NCBI RefSeq assembly: GCF_021390475.1
Contig: NZ_JAJUWS010000026.1
Coordinates: forward strand, 31,941-95,940
Source: Streptomyces sp. ST2-7A
GTDB taxonomy: Bacteria > Actinomycetota > Actinomycetes > Streptomycetales > Streptomycetaceae
DNA length: 64,000 nucleotides
Reading direction: 5' to 3'
Part shown: positions 8,146-16,268 of the stretch, one piece after another
Position numbering within the stretch: the stretch's first letter is position 1
How the letters are laid out: each line of letters begins with the position of its first letter
Notes under the pieces: model-generated
Seen by the model: only the letters and a program-made list of their open reading frames with translations
The model's database searches: none
Told to the model about the DNA's origin: nothing
Made by a program: the position numbers and the translations under genes

Positions 8146-8585
8146 ACGTCCGCGACAAGCCCTGCACCCACGACGCCCGCCTCCGAGAGGTCTTCGACGC
8201 GCCGGTCGCCGACCTGTACGAGCAGGCCGGCGGACCGGACGCCCCCGAGGCCCTCACCCGGGCCCTGGAGTTGCGCGGCTTCCTCGCCCTGGCCGAGGAA
8301 CAGGTCACCCGGGTCCGCGACCGCGTGCACGGGGCGATGGCACCCGAGCGCGACATGAACGACCTCTCCGCCGAAGACCTGCGCTTCGACGCCCAGTGGC
8401 TGGAGGCGGCGCTCTCCGCCCGTGACGGCTACCGCACCGCACTGGAGAACCTGCTGCGCACCCCGCCCCCGCCCCACCAGCCGGTCCGGCCCAGCCGGTT
8501 CGTGCAGCACACGGTCACCACCCCTCTGTCCTCCACCGCCCCGACCCCCGGGCGCACCGGGACACCCCGTCCACGTCGAGGATGA
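8142..8585 (+). CDS. small helical protein, second of three tandem paralogues
   Basis: This 147-residue protein has a GTG start overlapping the previous stop. It repeats the pattern seen in its neighbours: VFDAPVADLYEQAG near residue 20, then ALELRGFLALAEEQVTRVRD, then a long helix with LEAALSARDGYRTALENLL, and a proline/threonine-rich tail. The order of motifs and the spacing agree with the flanking genes although identity is low. Function unknown. The coupling to both neighbours indicates coordinated production. Confidence 0.6.
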   Translation: MNVRDKPCTHDARLREVFDAPVADLYEQAGGPDAPEALTRALELRGFLALAEEQVTRVRDRVHGAMAPERDMNDLSAEDLRFDAQWLEAALSARDGYRTALENLLRTPPPPHQPVRPSRFVQHTVTTPLSSTAPTPGRTGTPRPRRG

Positions 8586-9013
8586 AAGCTCCCATTCGAT
8601 TGCCCCCACCCACCGCCGCCGAGATGGCGGCGCGGATCGAGGAGCTGTACGGCGCGCCCCTGCCCCACCTCGAAGCCCACGCCCGCGATCGGGAGCCGGG
8701 CATGCTCGCCGCCCTCCTCGCAAGCCACCGCACCATCGCGCTGGCCGAGCGGAACATCACCGTCCACCGTGAACGTCTGCGTCAGCTGACCCACCCCGAA
8801 CAGCGGATCGACGCCCCCGAGGTCTCCCACCTTCTCGACTGCGCACGCCGTCTCGCCGAAGCCGTAGCCGTTCGGGACACCCAGGCCGCCACCACCGACG
8901 CGGTCCTGCGCAGCCTCGGCCGCGCCCCGGCACCGCAACCGCCCACCACCTCACCCGCGACCGCCCCAGCCGTTCCCTCCTCGCCGGCCACGAGCCCCGC
9001 CCCCGGCCGTTGA
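8582..9013 (+). CDS. small helical protein, third of three tandem paralogues
   Basis: This 143-residue protein starts with an ATG overlapping the stop of the previous gene by four bases (ATGA). Its ELYGAPLPHLEAHA, LLASHRTIALAERNITVHRE and LDCARRLAEAVAVRDTQ segments correspond one by one to the segments of the two preceding proteins. The tail is again Pro/Ala/Thr-rich. No known domain is visible. The triplication is best explained by ancient tandem duplication. Confidence 0.6.
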   Translation: MKAPIRLPPPTAAEMAARIEELYGAPLPHLEAHARDREPGMLAALLASHRTIALAERNITVHRERLRQLTHPEQRIDAPEVSHLLDCARRLAEAVAVRDTQAATTDAVLRSLGRAPAPQPPTTSPATAPAVPSSPATSPAPGR

Positions 9014-9055
9014 CCCGCCCGGGCCCGGCCCTTCGCGCATCAGGAGTTCACCCCC

Positions 9056-9919
9056 TTGGTCACCACCGGTCTGCCGCCCGCCGACGCCGCCGATGTCGCC
9101 CGGGTCACCGAAGCCCTCCAGATGATCACCCCACGGTGGAACGTGCGGGTCCTGCTGACCCTGAACCGGACTCCCCGGCGCTACAAGGAGATCGTGGCCA
9201 AGCTGCCGTACCTCCACACCAGCCACCTGCACTCCAAGATCCGCTCGCTGTGCAACGCGGGCCTGGCCGAACGCACCGAGCACTCCGCCCGCCACGTCAC
9301 CTACGGCCTCACCCCCCGCGGCCAACAGCTCCTCCCGGTGCTCCCCCGGATGGCGAGGTGGGCCGAACAGCACCTGGAGAAGCCGGAACAGCCGCTCGCC
9401 GCGATCGAGCAGATCGAGGACACCCTCGCCCTCCTCACCCGCCGGCAGGCTCCCGCGATCCTCTGGGTGCTCAAGTCACGACAGGAGGCCACCGCCCTGG
9501 CCCTGGCCGGCCTCGTGATGCCCACCGGCTTCTGGAACAACATCTATCCCCACCTGCGGCAACTCATCGACGACGGCCTGGTGACGACCGAGGGCACCGG
9601 GCAGCCCTACCGCCTCTCGCGGGCCGGCGAGGCATTGAGCCCCGTACTCGGCGCCCTGTCCATGTGGTCCGCCGGCCGACCGATCGACGGGGCCGCCCGA
9701 CACCCTGTGTGGGGCAACTCCGCCCCGCCGGCCGTGAATCCCACGCGTGTCTGGACCAGCCACCAGGCACGCTTCCCCGCTCCTCCCGCCGTTCCCACGG
9801 CCCCCGCCACACCCGCACGGCCCGCGCACCGCCCCGGGTGGGCAACCGGCGAGCTGTTCTCCCACGCCCCACCGCCCGGCGTGAAGGTCCCCGCGACCGC
9901 CGGAGGACCCCGCCGATGA
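9056..9919 (+). CDS. HxlR-type regulator with two winged-helix domains
   Basis: This 287-residue protein begins at TTG, ten bases after CAGGAG. Residues 15-105 form an HxlR-like winged helix: an ITPRWNVRVLLTL helix, a recognition region with YLHTSHLHSKIRSLCNAGL, then a wing and LTPRGQQLLPVL. Residues 120-210 repeat the pattern more loosely (LLTRRQAPAILWVL, FWNNIYPHLRQLIDDGL, LSRAGEALSPVLGAL). HxlR proteins normally have one such domain and act as dimers. A single chain with two could mimic the dimer. The C-terminal 70 residues are proline-rich. It is followed, with a start-stop overlap, by another winged-helix-like gene, so the pair probably controls the element. Confidence 0.7.
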   Translation: MVTTGLPPADAADVARVTEALQMITPRWNVRVLLTLNRTPRRYKEIVAKLPYLHTSHLHSKIRSLCNAGLAERTEHSARHVTYGLTPRGQQLLPVLPRMARWAEQHLEKPEQPLAAIEQIEDTLALLTRRQAPAILWVLKSRQEATALALAGLVMPTGFWNNIYPHLRQLIDDGLVTTEGTGQPYRLSRAGEALSPVLGALSMWSAGRPIDGAARHPVWGNSAPPAVNPTRVWTSHQARFPAPPAVPTAPATPARPAHRPGWATGELFSHAPPPGVKVPATAGGPRR

Positions 9920-10392
9920 CTCCCGACTCCGCCCGGCACCACCTCCATGACACGTGCACCGCCCTGTCCTGCTCCGTTCTGATTCGCCTGATCGGTGAGA
10001 TCGACGACCACGGAGCCCTCCCCGCACGCGCCCTGACCCGGACTTTCACGGACCTCCCCGCCCACCGGATCCGGCAGGCGGTCGAGCAGGCGGATGCCCT
10101 CGGGCTCCTGACCCGAACCGCCGGCGGGCTGGACCTCTCGTCAGCCGGCCGCGACCTCGCCGACCTCTACGACGCCACCGCCCGCTGGGCCCGAGGACAC
10201 CAACACCCGGCCTCGCTGTGCGACTTCGCCGGACGGATCCGGCACACCTTCGCCCTGATGGGCACCGAAACACCCCACCCTCGGGCTTCCGGCGACGAGC
10301 GCGACGTGGGACTCGCACGGATCGAACAGCTGATGAGCCGGTGGATCCGCGCCCACCGGCGAAGCCGGGACGCCTACGGCATCACGGCCTGA
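9916..10392 (+). CDS. winged-helix-like regulatory protein
   Basis: This 158-residue protein overlaps the upstream HxlR-type gene by four bases. Residues 1-75 look like a compact winged helix (SVLIRLIGEIDDHGALPARAL, HRIRQAVEQADALGLLTRTAGGL). The C-terminal half is a helical region with a basic end. No family name can be given with certainty. Coupling to the tandem HxlR gene suggests a joint regulatory role. Confidence 0.55.
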   Translation: MTPDSARHHLHDTCTALSCSVLIRLIGEIDDHGALPARALTRTFTDLPAHRIRQAVEQADALGLLTRTAGGLDLSSAGRDLADLYDATARWARGHQHPASLCDFAGRIRHTFALMGTETPHPRASGDERDVGLARIEQLMSRWIRAHRRSRDAYGITA

Positions 10393-10469
10393 CCCCTCTC
10401 CCGGATCGCCCCCATACCGCTGACCCGCTGCTTCGCGCCGTCGGCGCTCCCTCCCGAACACGGAGATCC

Positions 10470-11336
10470 ATGCCACCCCACGACGCACCTCGCCCGATCG
10501 ACGGGGACGTGTACGTCTCACCCCGCCACCTGGCCGCAGCCACCTCGACCGGTGACGCCGCTCTCCAACCCCTGCTCGACGCGGGATGGGAAATGGCACA
10601 CGACGACCTCGGTAACCTCCACGTTCACGCACCGGACCGCAGGATCCGCCTCGGCTACCTCCCCGAGGGCGAGGACGACGGCCTGTGGCGCATCAACGCC
10701 TACGAGGACCCCTTCGGCCCACCGGCCTGGGGAGCCTGCTTCAACAACACCTGCCCCACCGAGTTCGTCCACGCCTTCACCACCGCTCTCGCCCGGGCAT
10801 ACCGCCGGGGCCCGCAGGCCTACCTGGCGTCACCGAACCCGATCCGCGAGGGCCGCGAACCGGCCCTCGCCATCGACCCCCTCGTCAACCGCGGATGGCG
10901 CGCCTCTCATGACCGCCGGGGCACCCTGGAACTCCACGCCCCCGACGGACTCGCTGGACTCGCCATCCCCACCGGACGCCTGGACCCCGAGAAGGAGTTG
11001 ACCACCCGCGACGCCCGCTGGCAGTTGTGGGCCGGCACCTCCAACGACCACCCCGTCTGGTACGCCACCGCCAGTACCCACACCCCTGTGGCCCTGGTCC
11101 GGGCCGTCACCGAGTGCGTCTCCGATCCCGCTCCGCTGCCGCGATGGCGAAAGGACACCCGCAGCTACATCCAGGGCATGGCTCGACTCACGCCCATCCT
11201 TCTCCCTGACCCGCCGGGGCCGACCCCGCTCGACATGCGGCGCCTCGCCGGCCTGCGGCCCGCCGGGCTTCCCTCGTCCAGCGTCCCGCGATGGAGCACC
11301 ACCAGCGCCCCACCCCGGCCCGGCTCCCGCCGCTGA
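10470..11336 (+). CDS. DUF317 domain protein
   Basis: This 288-residue protein contains two DUF317-like units. The first spans about residues 10-115 (VYVSPRHLAAATSTGDAALQ, PAWGACFNNTCPTEFVHAFT). The second spans 130-225 (LVNRGWRASHDRRGTLELHA, WQLWAGTSNDHPVWYATAS, VALVRAVTECV). DUF317 proteins are encoded on Streptomyces plasmids and integrative elements; their role is unknown. The ATG at 10470 follows a CGGAGA site. A Pro/Ser/Arg-rich tail follows the second unit. A second DUF317 gene lies at 15379, and a truncated one at 55403. Confidence 0.75.
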   Translation: MPPHDAPRPIDGDVYVSPRHLAAATSTGDAALQPLLDAGWEMAHDDLGNLHVHAPDRRIRLGYLPEGEDDGLWRINAYEDPFGPPAWGACFNNTCPTEFVHAFTTALARAYRRGPQAYLASPNPIREGREPALAIDPLVNRGWRASHDRRGTLELHAPDGLAGLAIPTGRLDPEKELTTRDARWQLWAGTSNDHPVWYATASTHTPVALVRAVTECVSDPAPLPRWRKDTRSYIQGMARLTPILLPDPPGPTPLDMRRLAGLRPAGLPSSSVPRWSTTSAPPRPGSRR

Positions 11337-11367
11337 CCCCGCGTCCTCCCGAGCAGGAGTTTCCTTC

Positions 11368-11706
11368 ATGTCCCTGCAGGCCGCCGAGTTCTTCGACGAA
11401 CTCTGTCCGCCGTTCCCCCACAGCGCGGTGGTCGGTGACACCTACTACGCGATTCCCGTCCCGGCCGGGCCCTGGCGGCTGAGCATCGGCTTCACCCGGA
11501 CCATCCACGCCGACACCTACGGCGGTCTGCGAGCAGCCGTCCTCCACGCGGAGCGGGGCGAGATCGACACCGTCACCCTCGGATTCACCGACCACGGCAC
11601 CTTCCATCGCCGCGATGAAGTCCTCAACACCCCGCGCGGCAGCAAACGCTACGGAACCTTCGACACACCACCGCCCCGACCACCAGGGCTTGATCAAGCT
11701 CCCTGA
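11368..11706 (+). CDS. small hypothetical protein downstream of DUF317 gene
   Basis: This 112-residue protein starts with ATG after GAGCAGGAG. It has a mixed alpha/beta composition (VVGDTYYAIPVPAGPWRLSI, AAVLHAERGEIDTVTLGF) without recognisable motifs. Its last codons overlap the convergent remnant of an ISAs1 transposase by 13 bases. The C-terminus (PPPRPPGLDQAP) may therefore have been altered by that insertion. Confidence 0.5.
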   Translation: MSLQAAEFFDELCPPFPHSAVVGDTYYAIPVPAGPWRLSIGFTRTIHADTYGGLRAAVLHAERGEIDTVTLGFTDHGTFHRRDEVLNTPRGSKRYGTFDTPPPRPPGLDQAP

Positions 11707-11960
11707 GGGTCGGGGTTGTCGGTGATCCCGACGAGTGGGAGGGCTCGTTCGAGCTGGTCGCGGAGTGTCCGGGTGGTCTTGGCGATGTTGGCGGCTCCGA
11801 GGGTTTTGAGCAGGCCGATGGCGAGGTTGCGGAAGGTGGCCATGGCGCGGGGTCCGGTGTCGGTGTGGAGGGTGGAGGCGTCCTCGGCGTAGGTCACGTC
11901 TCTGACGTGGTGCAGGGCTTCGATGCGCCAGTGGCCACGGACGGCCCCTCGTGAGACATG
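11694..11960 (-). pseudogene. ISAs1-family transposase, C-terminal remnant
   Basis: The minus strand encodes the end of an ISAs1-type DDE transposase: RGHWRIEALHHVRDVTYAED, then DTGPRAMATFRNLAIGLL and a short tail. Comparable ends in this family read HWxIE...VRDVxFxED...GPxxMAxLRNLAI. Everything upstream of about 11960, including the catalytic core, is missing, so it is inactive. A perfect 10-bp inverted repeat (cctcgtgaga at 11947-11956, its complement at 11993-12002) marks the junction with the neighbouring remnant. Confidence 0.75.
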
Positions 11961-11994
11961 GTGCGGTCCACGCCGCGCCGGACGGCGCCACCTC

Positions 11995-12610
11995 TCACGA
12001 GGACCGCGGCTCCCGGGCCGCCGGCAGGTCCCCGGGACCGAGGGCGGCGGCCGGCCCGGAACAGCTCACCCCCGACCGCACCACCGCGACGAGTGGCACC
12101 GGCTCGTCCGTCACCGCGGCCCGGTGCCGCTGGAGCGCCAGCAGGTCGTGCTCGTCGAACGGCGCGTTCTCCAGCCACTTCACCGAACCGAGAAGGAGCA
12201 GGCGTTGGGCCACGGGTTCCCGGTCGGCGCCCACCAGGTCGATCTCCACGTCGTTGCTGCGGGTCCAGTACCCGCCGACCACGGGCGCGGTTGGCACCTC
12301 CCCAACGGGCAGCAGCCGGACCAGCGCCTCCCGCACCAGGGGCTCCACGGGCCCGGCCGCGCAGACTCGTCCCCTGCCGCCGGATCCGTGCCGGCACCAG
12401 GTCGCCGCGGGTCCGTTCGATCTCCGGGAGGTGCGGGCCGAGGAATTGGAGCCAGAAGCGCAGGTAGGGGTCGGCGACCCGGTAACGGCGTTCCTTCGAG
12501 GGGCGCAGCGACACCGGCAGTTCCGCGCTCCCACAGCCGTCCTGTGCCGCACCCGTCCGCTGACGTTGTTGCCAACTGCCGTCACACATCACAGAGGCCC
12601 CGCCATTCAC
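11995..12610 (-). pseudogene. DUF234/AAA-type ATPase, frameshifted C-terminal remnant
   Basis: Two overlapping minus-strand frames together spell the C-terminal part of a DUF234-type ATPase. One frame gives KERRYRVADPYLRFWLQFLG and the following helix. After a frame change near 12365 the other gives PVEPLVREALVRLLP, NDVEIDLVGADREP and LLGSVKWLENAPFDEHDL, a PD-(D/E)XK-like DUF234 end. The N-terminal P-loop part is absent. The gene is therefore a decayed fragment and is not expected to work. Confidence 0.6.
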
Positions 12611-12712
12611 AACCGGCGGGGCCTCTGCTTCACAGTCCTGACCTCCGGAGTGAACCGAGGGTGCGGCAAGTCACGGCATGGGATGCCCGTGCCTCAACTC
12701 TGCGACGCTGTC

Positions 12713-12898
12713 TCACCTCGACACGAAGGCCATCATCGTAATCATCAAAGGAATCCCGACAAAAACCATCAAGGCGACCAGGCCAAGGATCCCAAGAGTC
12801 GCCCAGATAATCAGCCAGGACAACCTGGTGTAACGCTTCTCCTTTTCGGTCAGGGTCTTGAGCTCCGCTTCTTCCCGCGATTCCACAAGGCACCTCAC
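12713..12898 (-). CDS. small single- or double-pass membrane protein
   Basis: This 61-residue ORF has a charged N-terminus (EEAELKTLTEKEKRYTR) followed by two adjoining hydrophobic stretches (LSWLIIWATLGILGLVALMVF, GIPLMITMMAFV). The base composition here is lower in GC than the surroundings. No homologous family is recognised. It is kept because the charged-then-hydrophobic layout is hard to get by chance, but there is no strong ribosome site and it could be spurious. Confidence 0.35.
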   Translation of the reverse strand: MRCLVESREEAELKTLTEKEKRYTRLSWLIIWATLGILGLVALMVFVGIPLMITMMAFVSR

Positions 12899-12927
12899 TC
12901 ACCGAAACATGATCGTCTCCGTCCATG

Positions 12928-13197
12928 TCACAGTAATCGAAACATCACGCTGGCCAGAGGGGAAGACCCCCCCTGTATGTGGTCAGCAAGTTGCGTTAGA
13001 CCCGGTATGGTCGCACCGTCATTGTACCCCGCCGCCGTGGGTATTCGCAGACCCGACTCCCGGTTCATCACATCCGTCAGCACCAATTCGACTTGGACTC
13101 CGGTCGTATGGAGCGACTTCAACTCCACCGTCAGCCCATAAGAACCCAACGCCAAGGATGGCGGGTTAAACGCCGCGCCATTCCCTGACTCATGCAT
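12928..13197 (-). CDS. hypothetical protein (lower GC)
   Basis: This 89-residue ORF begins MHESGNGAAFNPP. It has a soluble, partly beta composition (LGSYGLTVELKSLHTTGVQV ELVLTDVMNRE) and no recognised motif. It lies just upstream of the small membrane protein on the same strand and next to an IS630 insertion. The low-GC patch 12700-13300 may be a separate import. Low confidence that it is expressed. Confidence 0.3.
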   Translation of the reverse strand: MHESGNGAAFNPPSLALGSYGLTVELKSLHTTGVQVELVLTDVMNRESGLRIPTAAGYNDGATIPGLTQLADHIQGGSSPLASVMFRLL

Positions 13198-13273
13198 ATC
13201 GGAATAGGGAGGAAAGGGCGTGAGTGGGGGTCTCTAATTTGATCTCCGAGATTTCGCCTGGTGCTTGAGTCGC

Positions 13274-14383
13274 TTATTGGTCCGTCACTTTTCGGTGTCT
13301 CGCTCGTTGGCATGGTATGGGTGATGATTTGAGTGGGGACATGCGGAGGCTTTCGCCTGCTCAGCAGGAGGCTGTGCGGATGCGGGTGATGGCCGCGATC
13401 GACGCGGGGTTACCGGTGGCCGAGGTGGCGAGGGTATTCGGGGTGTCGACCAAGTCGGTCGGTCGGTGGAGGGCTCGTCGTGATGGCGGTGGGGCGGAGG
13501 CGTTGCGGTCCGGAAAACCCGGCCGGAAAGTCGGATCGTGTCGTTTTCTGTCGGAGAGCGAGGAGGCCGCCGTCCGGCAGGCCATCATCGACTATCGCCC
13601 TGAGCAGCTCGGCCTCGGTGGAATGCTGTGGACGACGAGGAAGGTCAACGAATTTCTGCACCGGCATTTCGGAGTACGGTTCTCCCACGGCGGGTTGTGC
13701 AAGTTGATGGATCGGATGGGGTTGTCGTTCCAGCGGCCCGACCGCAGGGCCCGGGAGGCCGACCCCGCCTCCATCGAGGAGTGGACACGCACCACCTATC
13801 CGGCGATCCGGGCCCGCGCGGCGGCCGAGAACGCCCTGGTCATGTTCGCCGATCAGGTCGGGATCCGCTCCGATCAGGTTTCCGGCCGCACCCGGGGGGA
13901 GCGGGGGAAGACCCCGATCGTGGCTCGAACCGGACAGCGGTACGGCGTGAACGCGATGTCGGTGATCTCCACTCGGGGCACCATGCACTTCACTGTATTC
14001 GCCGACCGTTTCGCCGCCGCTACCTGCATCACCTTCCTCAAGCGGGTGATCGGCAATTTTCCCGAACAGAAAATTCACCTGATCGTGGACCGGCACCCCG
14101 TTCTCCGCTCCAAAAAAGTGAACACATGGGTCGCCGAGCACACCGCCTCCATCGAGCTGCACTTCCTGCCGCCCTACGCACCGCACCTCAACCCCGACGA
14201 ACTCGTCAACGCCGACCTCAAACGCCAACTCGCCGACAAGGTCATCGACAACCGGGCTCAATTGGAGGCATCAACCCGCAGCATCCTCCGCGGAATCCAG
14301 AAATTCCCCGCCCGCGTCAGGGGATACTTCCGGGCCTCATACACCAGATACGCGGCAGACATCATTTAGTGACAGATCAATAA
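13274..14383. mobile_element. IS630-type insertion sequence
   Basis: A single transposase gene is bounded by imperfect terminal inverted repeats. The left end reads ttattggtccgtcactttt at 13274-13292. The right end, read on the other strand from 14383, is ttattgatctgtcactaaa. The right repeat overlaps the transposase stop codon. IS630 elements insert at TA, and tta lies at both inner ends. The exact outer ends are not certain because AT-rich sequence continues on the right (taattttttg). Confidence 0.65.
13317..14369 (+). CDS. IS630-family DDE transposase
   Basis: This 350-residue transposase is full length. Residues 10-60 form the N-terminal helix-turn-helix (LPVAEVARVFGVSTKSVGRW). A second helical region follows (LWTTRKVNEFLHRHFGVRFS HGGLCKLM). 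The DDE core contains ALVMFADQVGIR (first acidic residue), IHLIVDRHPVLRS (second) and YAPHLNPDELVNADLK (final acidic residue). Those spacings are as in IS630/Tc1 elements. The frame is intact, so the element may be active. Confidence 0.9.
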   Translation: MGDDLSGDMRRLSPAQQEAVRMRVMAAIDAGLPVAEVARVFGVSTKSVGRWRARRDGGGAEALRSGKPGRKVGSCRFLSESEEAAVRQAIIDYRPEQLGLGGMLWTTRKVNEFLHRHFGVRFSHGGLCKLMDRMGLSFQRPDRRAREADPASIEEWTRTTYPAIRARAAAENALVMFADQVGIRSDQVSGRTRGERGKTPIVARTGQRYGVNAMSVISTRGTMHFTVFADRFAAATCITFLKRVIGNFPEQKIHLIVDRHPVLRSKKVNTWVAEHTASIELHFLPPYAPHLNPDELVNADLKRQLADKVIDNRAQLEASTRSILRGIQKFPARVRGYFRASYTRYAADII

Positions 14384-14597
14384 TTTTTTGCAATCAGGTT
14401 TCTTTTTGATTCCCTCTTGGGGTGTCATTGGTCCAATCTCGTAAATCAAGAATCTTCGTTTCTTCGTGGTGCCGGTGAAAATTGTAGTTCGCCGTTGGCA
14501 GACAGGGAAGATCGCGGAAGGACTGGCCAACTACGCTCAGGTTATGTCAACGTGGACAGCCTTCCCGGAGTTTCTCGGTTGGGAGAGGTGATGGCCT

Positions 14598-14951
14598 GTG
14601 GTGGCGGTTCCCGGAGGTTCTGCTTTTCGTGTCGCGGTGGAGGGTTTGCGGCGGCGTGAGTGGCGGCTCGGTGCGGGGCGGGCGGGGGTGGTGATGGAGC
14701 AGTTCTCTGCTGATGATTTCCATCTCGTGGTGGATGATCGGGCCGACGTACACGTCAATTCCAAGGATGGCTGTTTCTATCTCGATTGGTTCCCCCTCGG
14801 GTGCCCCGGTGCCGAGGGGGAGGGGTGGAGGATTGCTGTCACGGGAACGGCCACGGTGCCCGGCTACCACATCTCCTTCGGTGTGCAGGCACCGGCCGAT
14901 GTCGTGGCCGTCGCTGTGGCGCGGGTGCTGGAGACCTCCCGCCGTCTGTGA
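14598..14951 (+). CDS. hypothetical protein, gene 1 of duplicated three-gene module
   Basis: This 117-residue protein starts at a GTG after GGAGAGG. A long amphipathic N-terminus (LRRREWRLGAGRAGVVMEQF) is followed by a beta-rich body (FHLVVDDRADVHVNSKDG CFYLDWFPLG, GWRIAVTGTATVPGYHISF) and a final helix VARVLETSRRL. A paralogue of the same length lies at 54626, with the segments DDRADVHV, SKDG, WFPLG, GW.IAVTGTATVPG and VARVLETSRR conserved. Upstream DNA is also conserved between the copies. Function unknown; always next to the 96-residue gene and a DUF317 gene here. Confidence 0.65.
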   Translation: MVAVPGGSAFRVAVEGLRRREWRLGAGRAGVVMEQFSADDFHLVVDDRADVHVNSKDGCFYLDWFPLGCPGAEGEGWRIAVTGTATVPGYHISFGVQAPADVVAVAVARVLETSRRL

Positions 14952-15059
14952 GGAAACCGGCCCGGACGGCGGGGTTTTCAATACTCCTATGTCGCGTGGC
15001 GGTGGCTGCGCGGAAAGCTGCTGTGGCTTCGCTTTTCCTCGTACAAGGAGGCTCGGTCC

Positions 15060-15350
15060 GTGACGCCCTCGGAGATGACCGTCGGTGAACTCATCGCTCG
15101 CCTGTCCGCCTGCGACCGGAACGCTGTGGTGCGGCAGGCGATGAACCCGTTCTTTCCCATGGCCCACCGCCTCGACCAAGTTCTCCAGGCCACCGATGGA
15201 GCGGGCCGGCCGGTGGTCTACCTGGCCGAGGGCCCGGAGGTGGACACCCGGCTCGGCCACCTGCCACCGGAGGTCGCCGTCGCCCTGACCTGGCAGGAAC
15301 CCGTCCAGCCCCCGCCACGCCGCTGGCGCCGCACCGCCGGCGGCCGGTAG
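15060..15350 (+). CDS. hypothetical protein, gene 2 of duplicated three-gene module
   Basis: This 96-residue protein begins at GTG (MTPSEMTVGELIARLSACDR). It continues with VRQAMNPFFPMAHRL and a C-terminal strand region ending in a proline/arginine-rich tail. The paralogue at 55084 has the same length and shares the EMTV.ELI..LSACDR, VRQAMNPF.PMAHRL and LGHLPPE.AVAL segments. The high conservation of this small protein between two diverged copies indicates purifying selection. No known family. Confidence 0.65.
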   Translation: MTPSEMTVGELIARLSACDRNAVVRQAMNPFFPMAHRLDQVLQATDGAGRPVVYLAEGPEVDTRLGHLPPEVAVALTWQEPVQPPPRRWRRTAGGR

Positions 15351-15378
15351 ACCCCGCATCGGCTCCCCGGAGGCGCCC

Positions 15379-16185
15379 CTGTATCCCGACCCTCCCCTCG
15401 ACCCGTCCACTCCCAACTCCTCCGGGCCCGTCCACCGGGTCGGGCCCCGGCACCTGGCCGGTGATGACGGGCGCCCTTACGACGCCGTCGCCGACACCCT
15501 CACCGAGCTGGGCTGGAGAGGACTGACGCTCGTGCGGGGTCGCCGGGAACCGCAGGAGACACCGGAGGACCGGCAGGTGGTGCGCAGCACCGTTCTGCAC
15601 ATCGGCCCCGACGCCCTGCGGTGGGCCCAGTGGCTCCTGCCGGACGAGCCGTTCCACCTCGGCGGCCTGCCGATCTCCTGGCAGATCAGCGCCCGTGCCC
15701 ACCCCGACGGACTCGCCGGCTGGTCGGCGTACTTCACCCCCGAGGTTCCCGGGGAGGTTCTGGCGGACTTCCTCACCGCCCTCGATGCCCGCGAGCAGCC
15801 CACCGTGCCCTTGGCGGACCCCGAGGCGGTCCTGCGGGCTGCCACCGCCCGGGGCTGGCTGCGCGACATCGACCGGCCCGGGGCGGGGGCGATGGATCCC
15901 ACCTTCACCGGTCACCTCCACCTGGGCGGGGTACCGCCCCTGATCCAGGACGCCGACCCGCGCACCCTGCTCTCCGAAGGAGGGGAGGACAGCCCGTCCG
16001 GATGGCAGGCATGGGCCGAGCCCACTCCGGGCGAGGGGTACCTGTGGGCCGCATCCTTCTCCTCCGGGGTACCGCACGACCTCGTCGCCGCCTTCGCCGC
16101 ATCCCTCGCCTCCACCGCACCACTCCTGCGCCGGGTCCTGCCCGACAGCACCCGCGACCGGCTCCTGCGACCCCCGCTCGACTGA
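15379..16185 (+). CDS. DUF317 domain protein with probable CTG start
   Basis: This protein of about 268 residues has two DUF317-like units: HRVGPRHLAGDDGRPYDAVA through ISWQISARAHPDGLAGWSA, then LRAATARGWLRDI through WQAWAEPTPGEGYLW. The first in-frame ATG, GTG or TTG is at 15532, which would cut the first unit in half. A CTG at 15379 lies six bases after GGAGG, opens LYPDPPLDPSTP and keeps the whole domain. The truncated copy at 55403 has the same GGAAGG-six bases-CTG arrangement and the same first residues. I infer initiation at CTG. The gene ends just before a very strong hairpin. Confidence 0.65.
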   Translation: MYPDPPLDPSTPNSSGPVHRVGPRHLAGDDGRPYDAVADTLTELGWRGLTLVRGRREPQETPEDRQVVRSTVLHIGPDALRWAQWLLPDEPFHLGGLPISWQISARAHPDGLAGWSAYFTPEVPGEVLADFLTALDAREQPTVPLADPEAVLRAATARGWLRDIDRPGAGAMDPTFTGHLHLGGVPPLIQDADPRTLLSEGGEDSPSGWQAWAEPTPGEGYLWAASFSSGVPHDLVAAFAASLASTAPLLRRVLPDSTRDRLLRPPLD

Positions 16186-16195
16186 CTTTTTCCCC

Positions 16196-16268
16196 TTGTC
16201 CGCCGCAACAGCGCCGCGCCCGACCTCCTCTTCAGGAGGTTGGGCGCGGCGCTGTTGCGGCGGACGGA
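16196..16268 (+). terminator. very strong 31-bp stem-loop
   Basis: Arms 16199-16229 and 16234-16264 pair over 31 bases with a single G-T wobble and a four-base loop (cttc). The G-C pair 16198/16265 extends the stem. It begins 13 bases after the stop of the DUF317 gene. There is no T-run, as is usual for actinobacterial terminators. It probably ends the plus-strand module and may also protect the transcript end. Confidence 0.8.
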
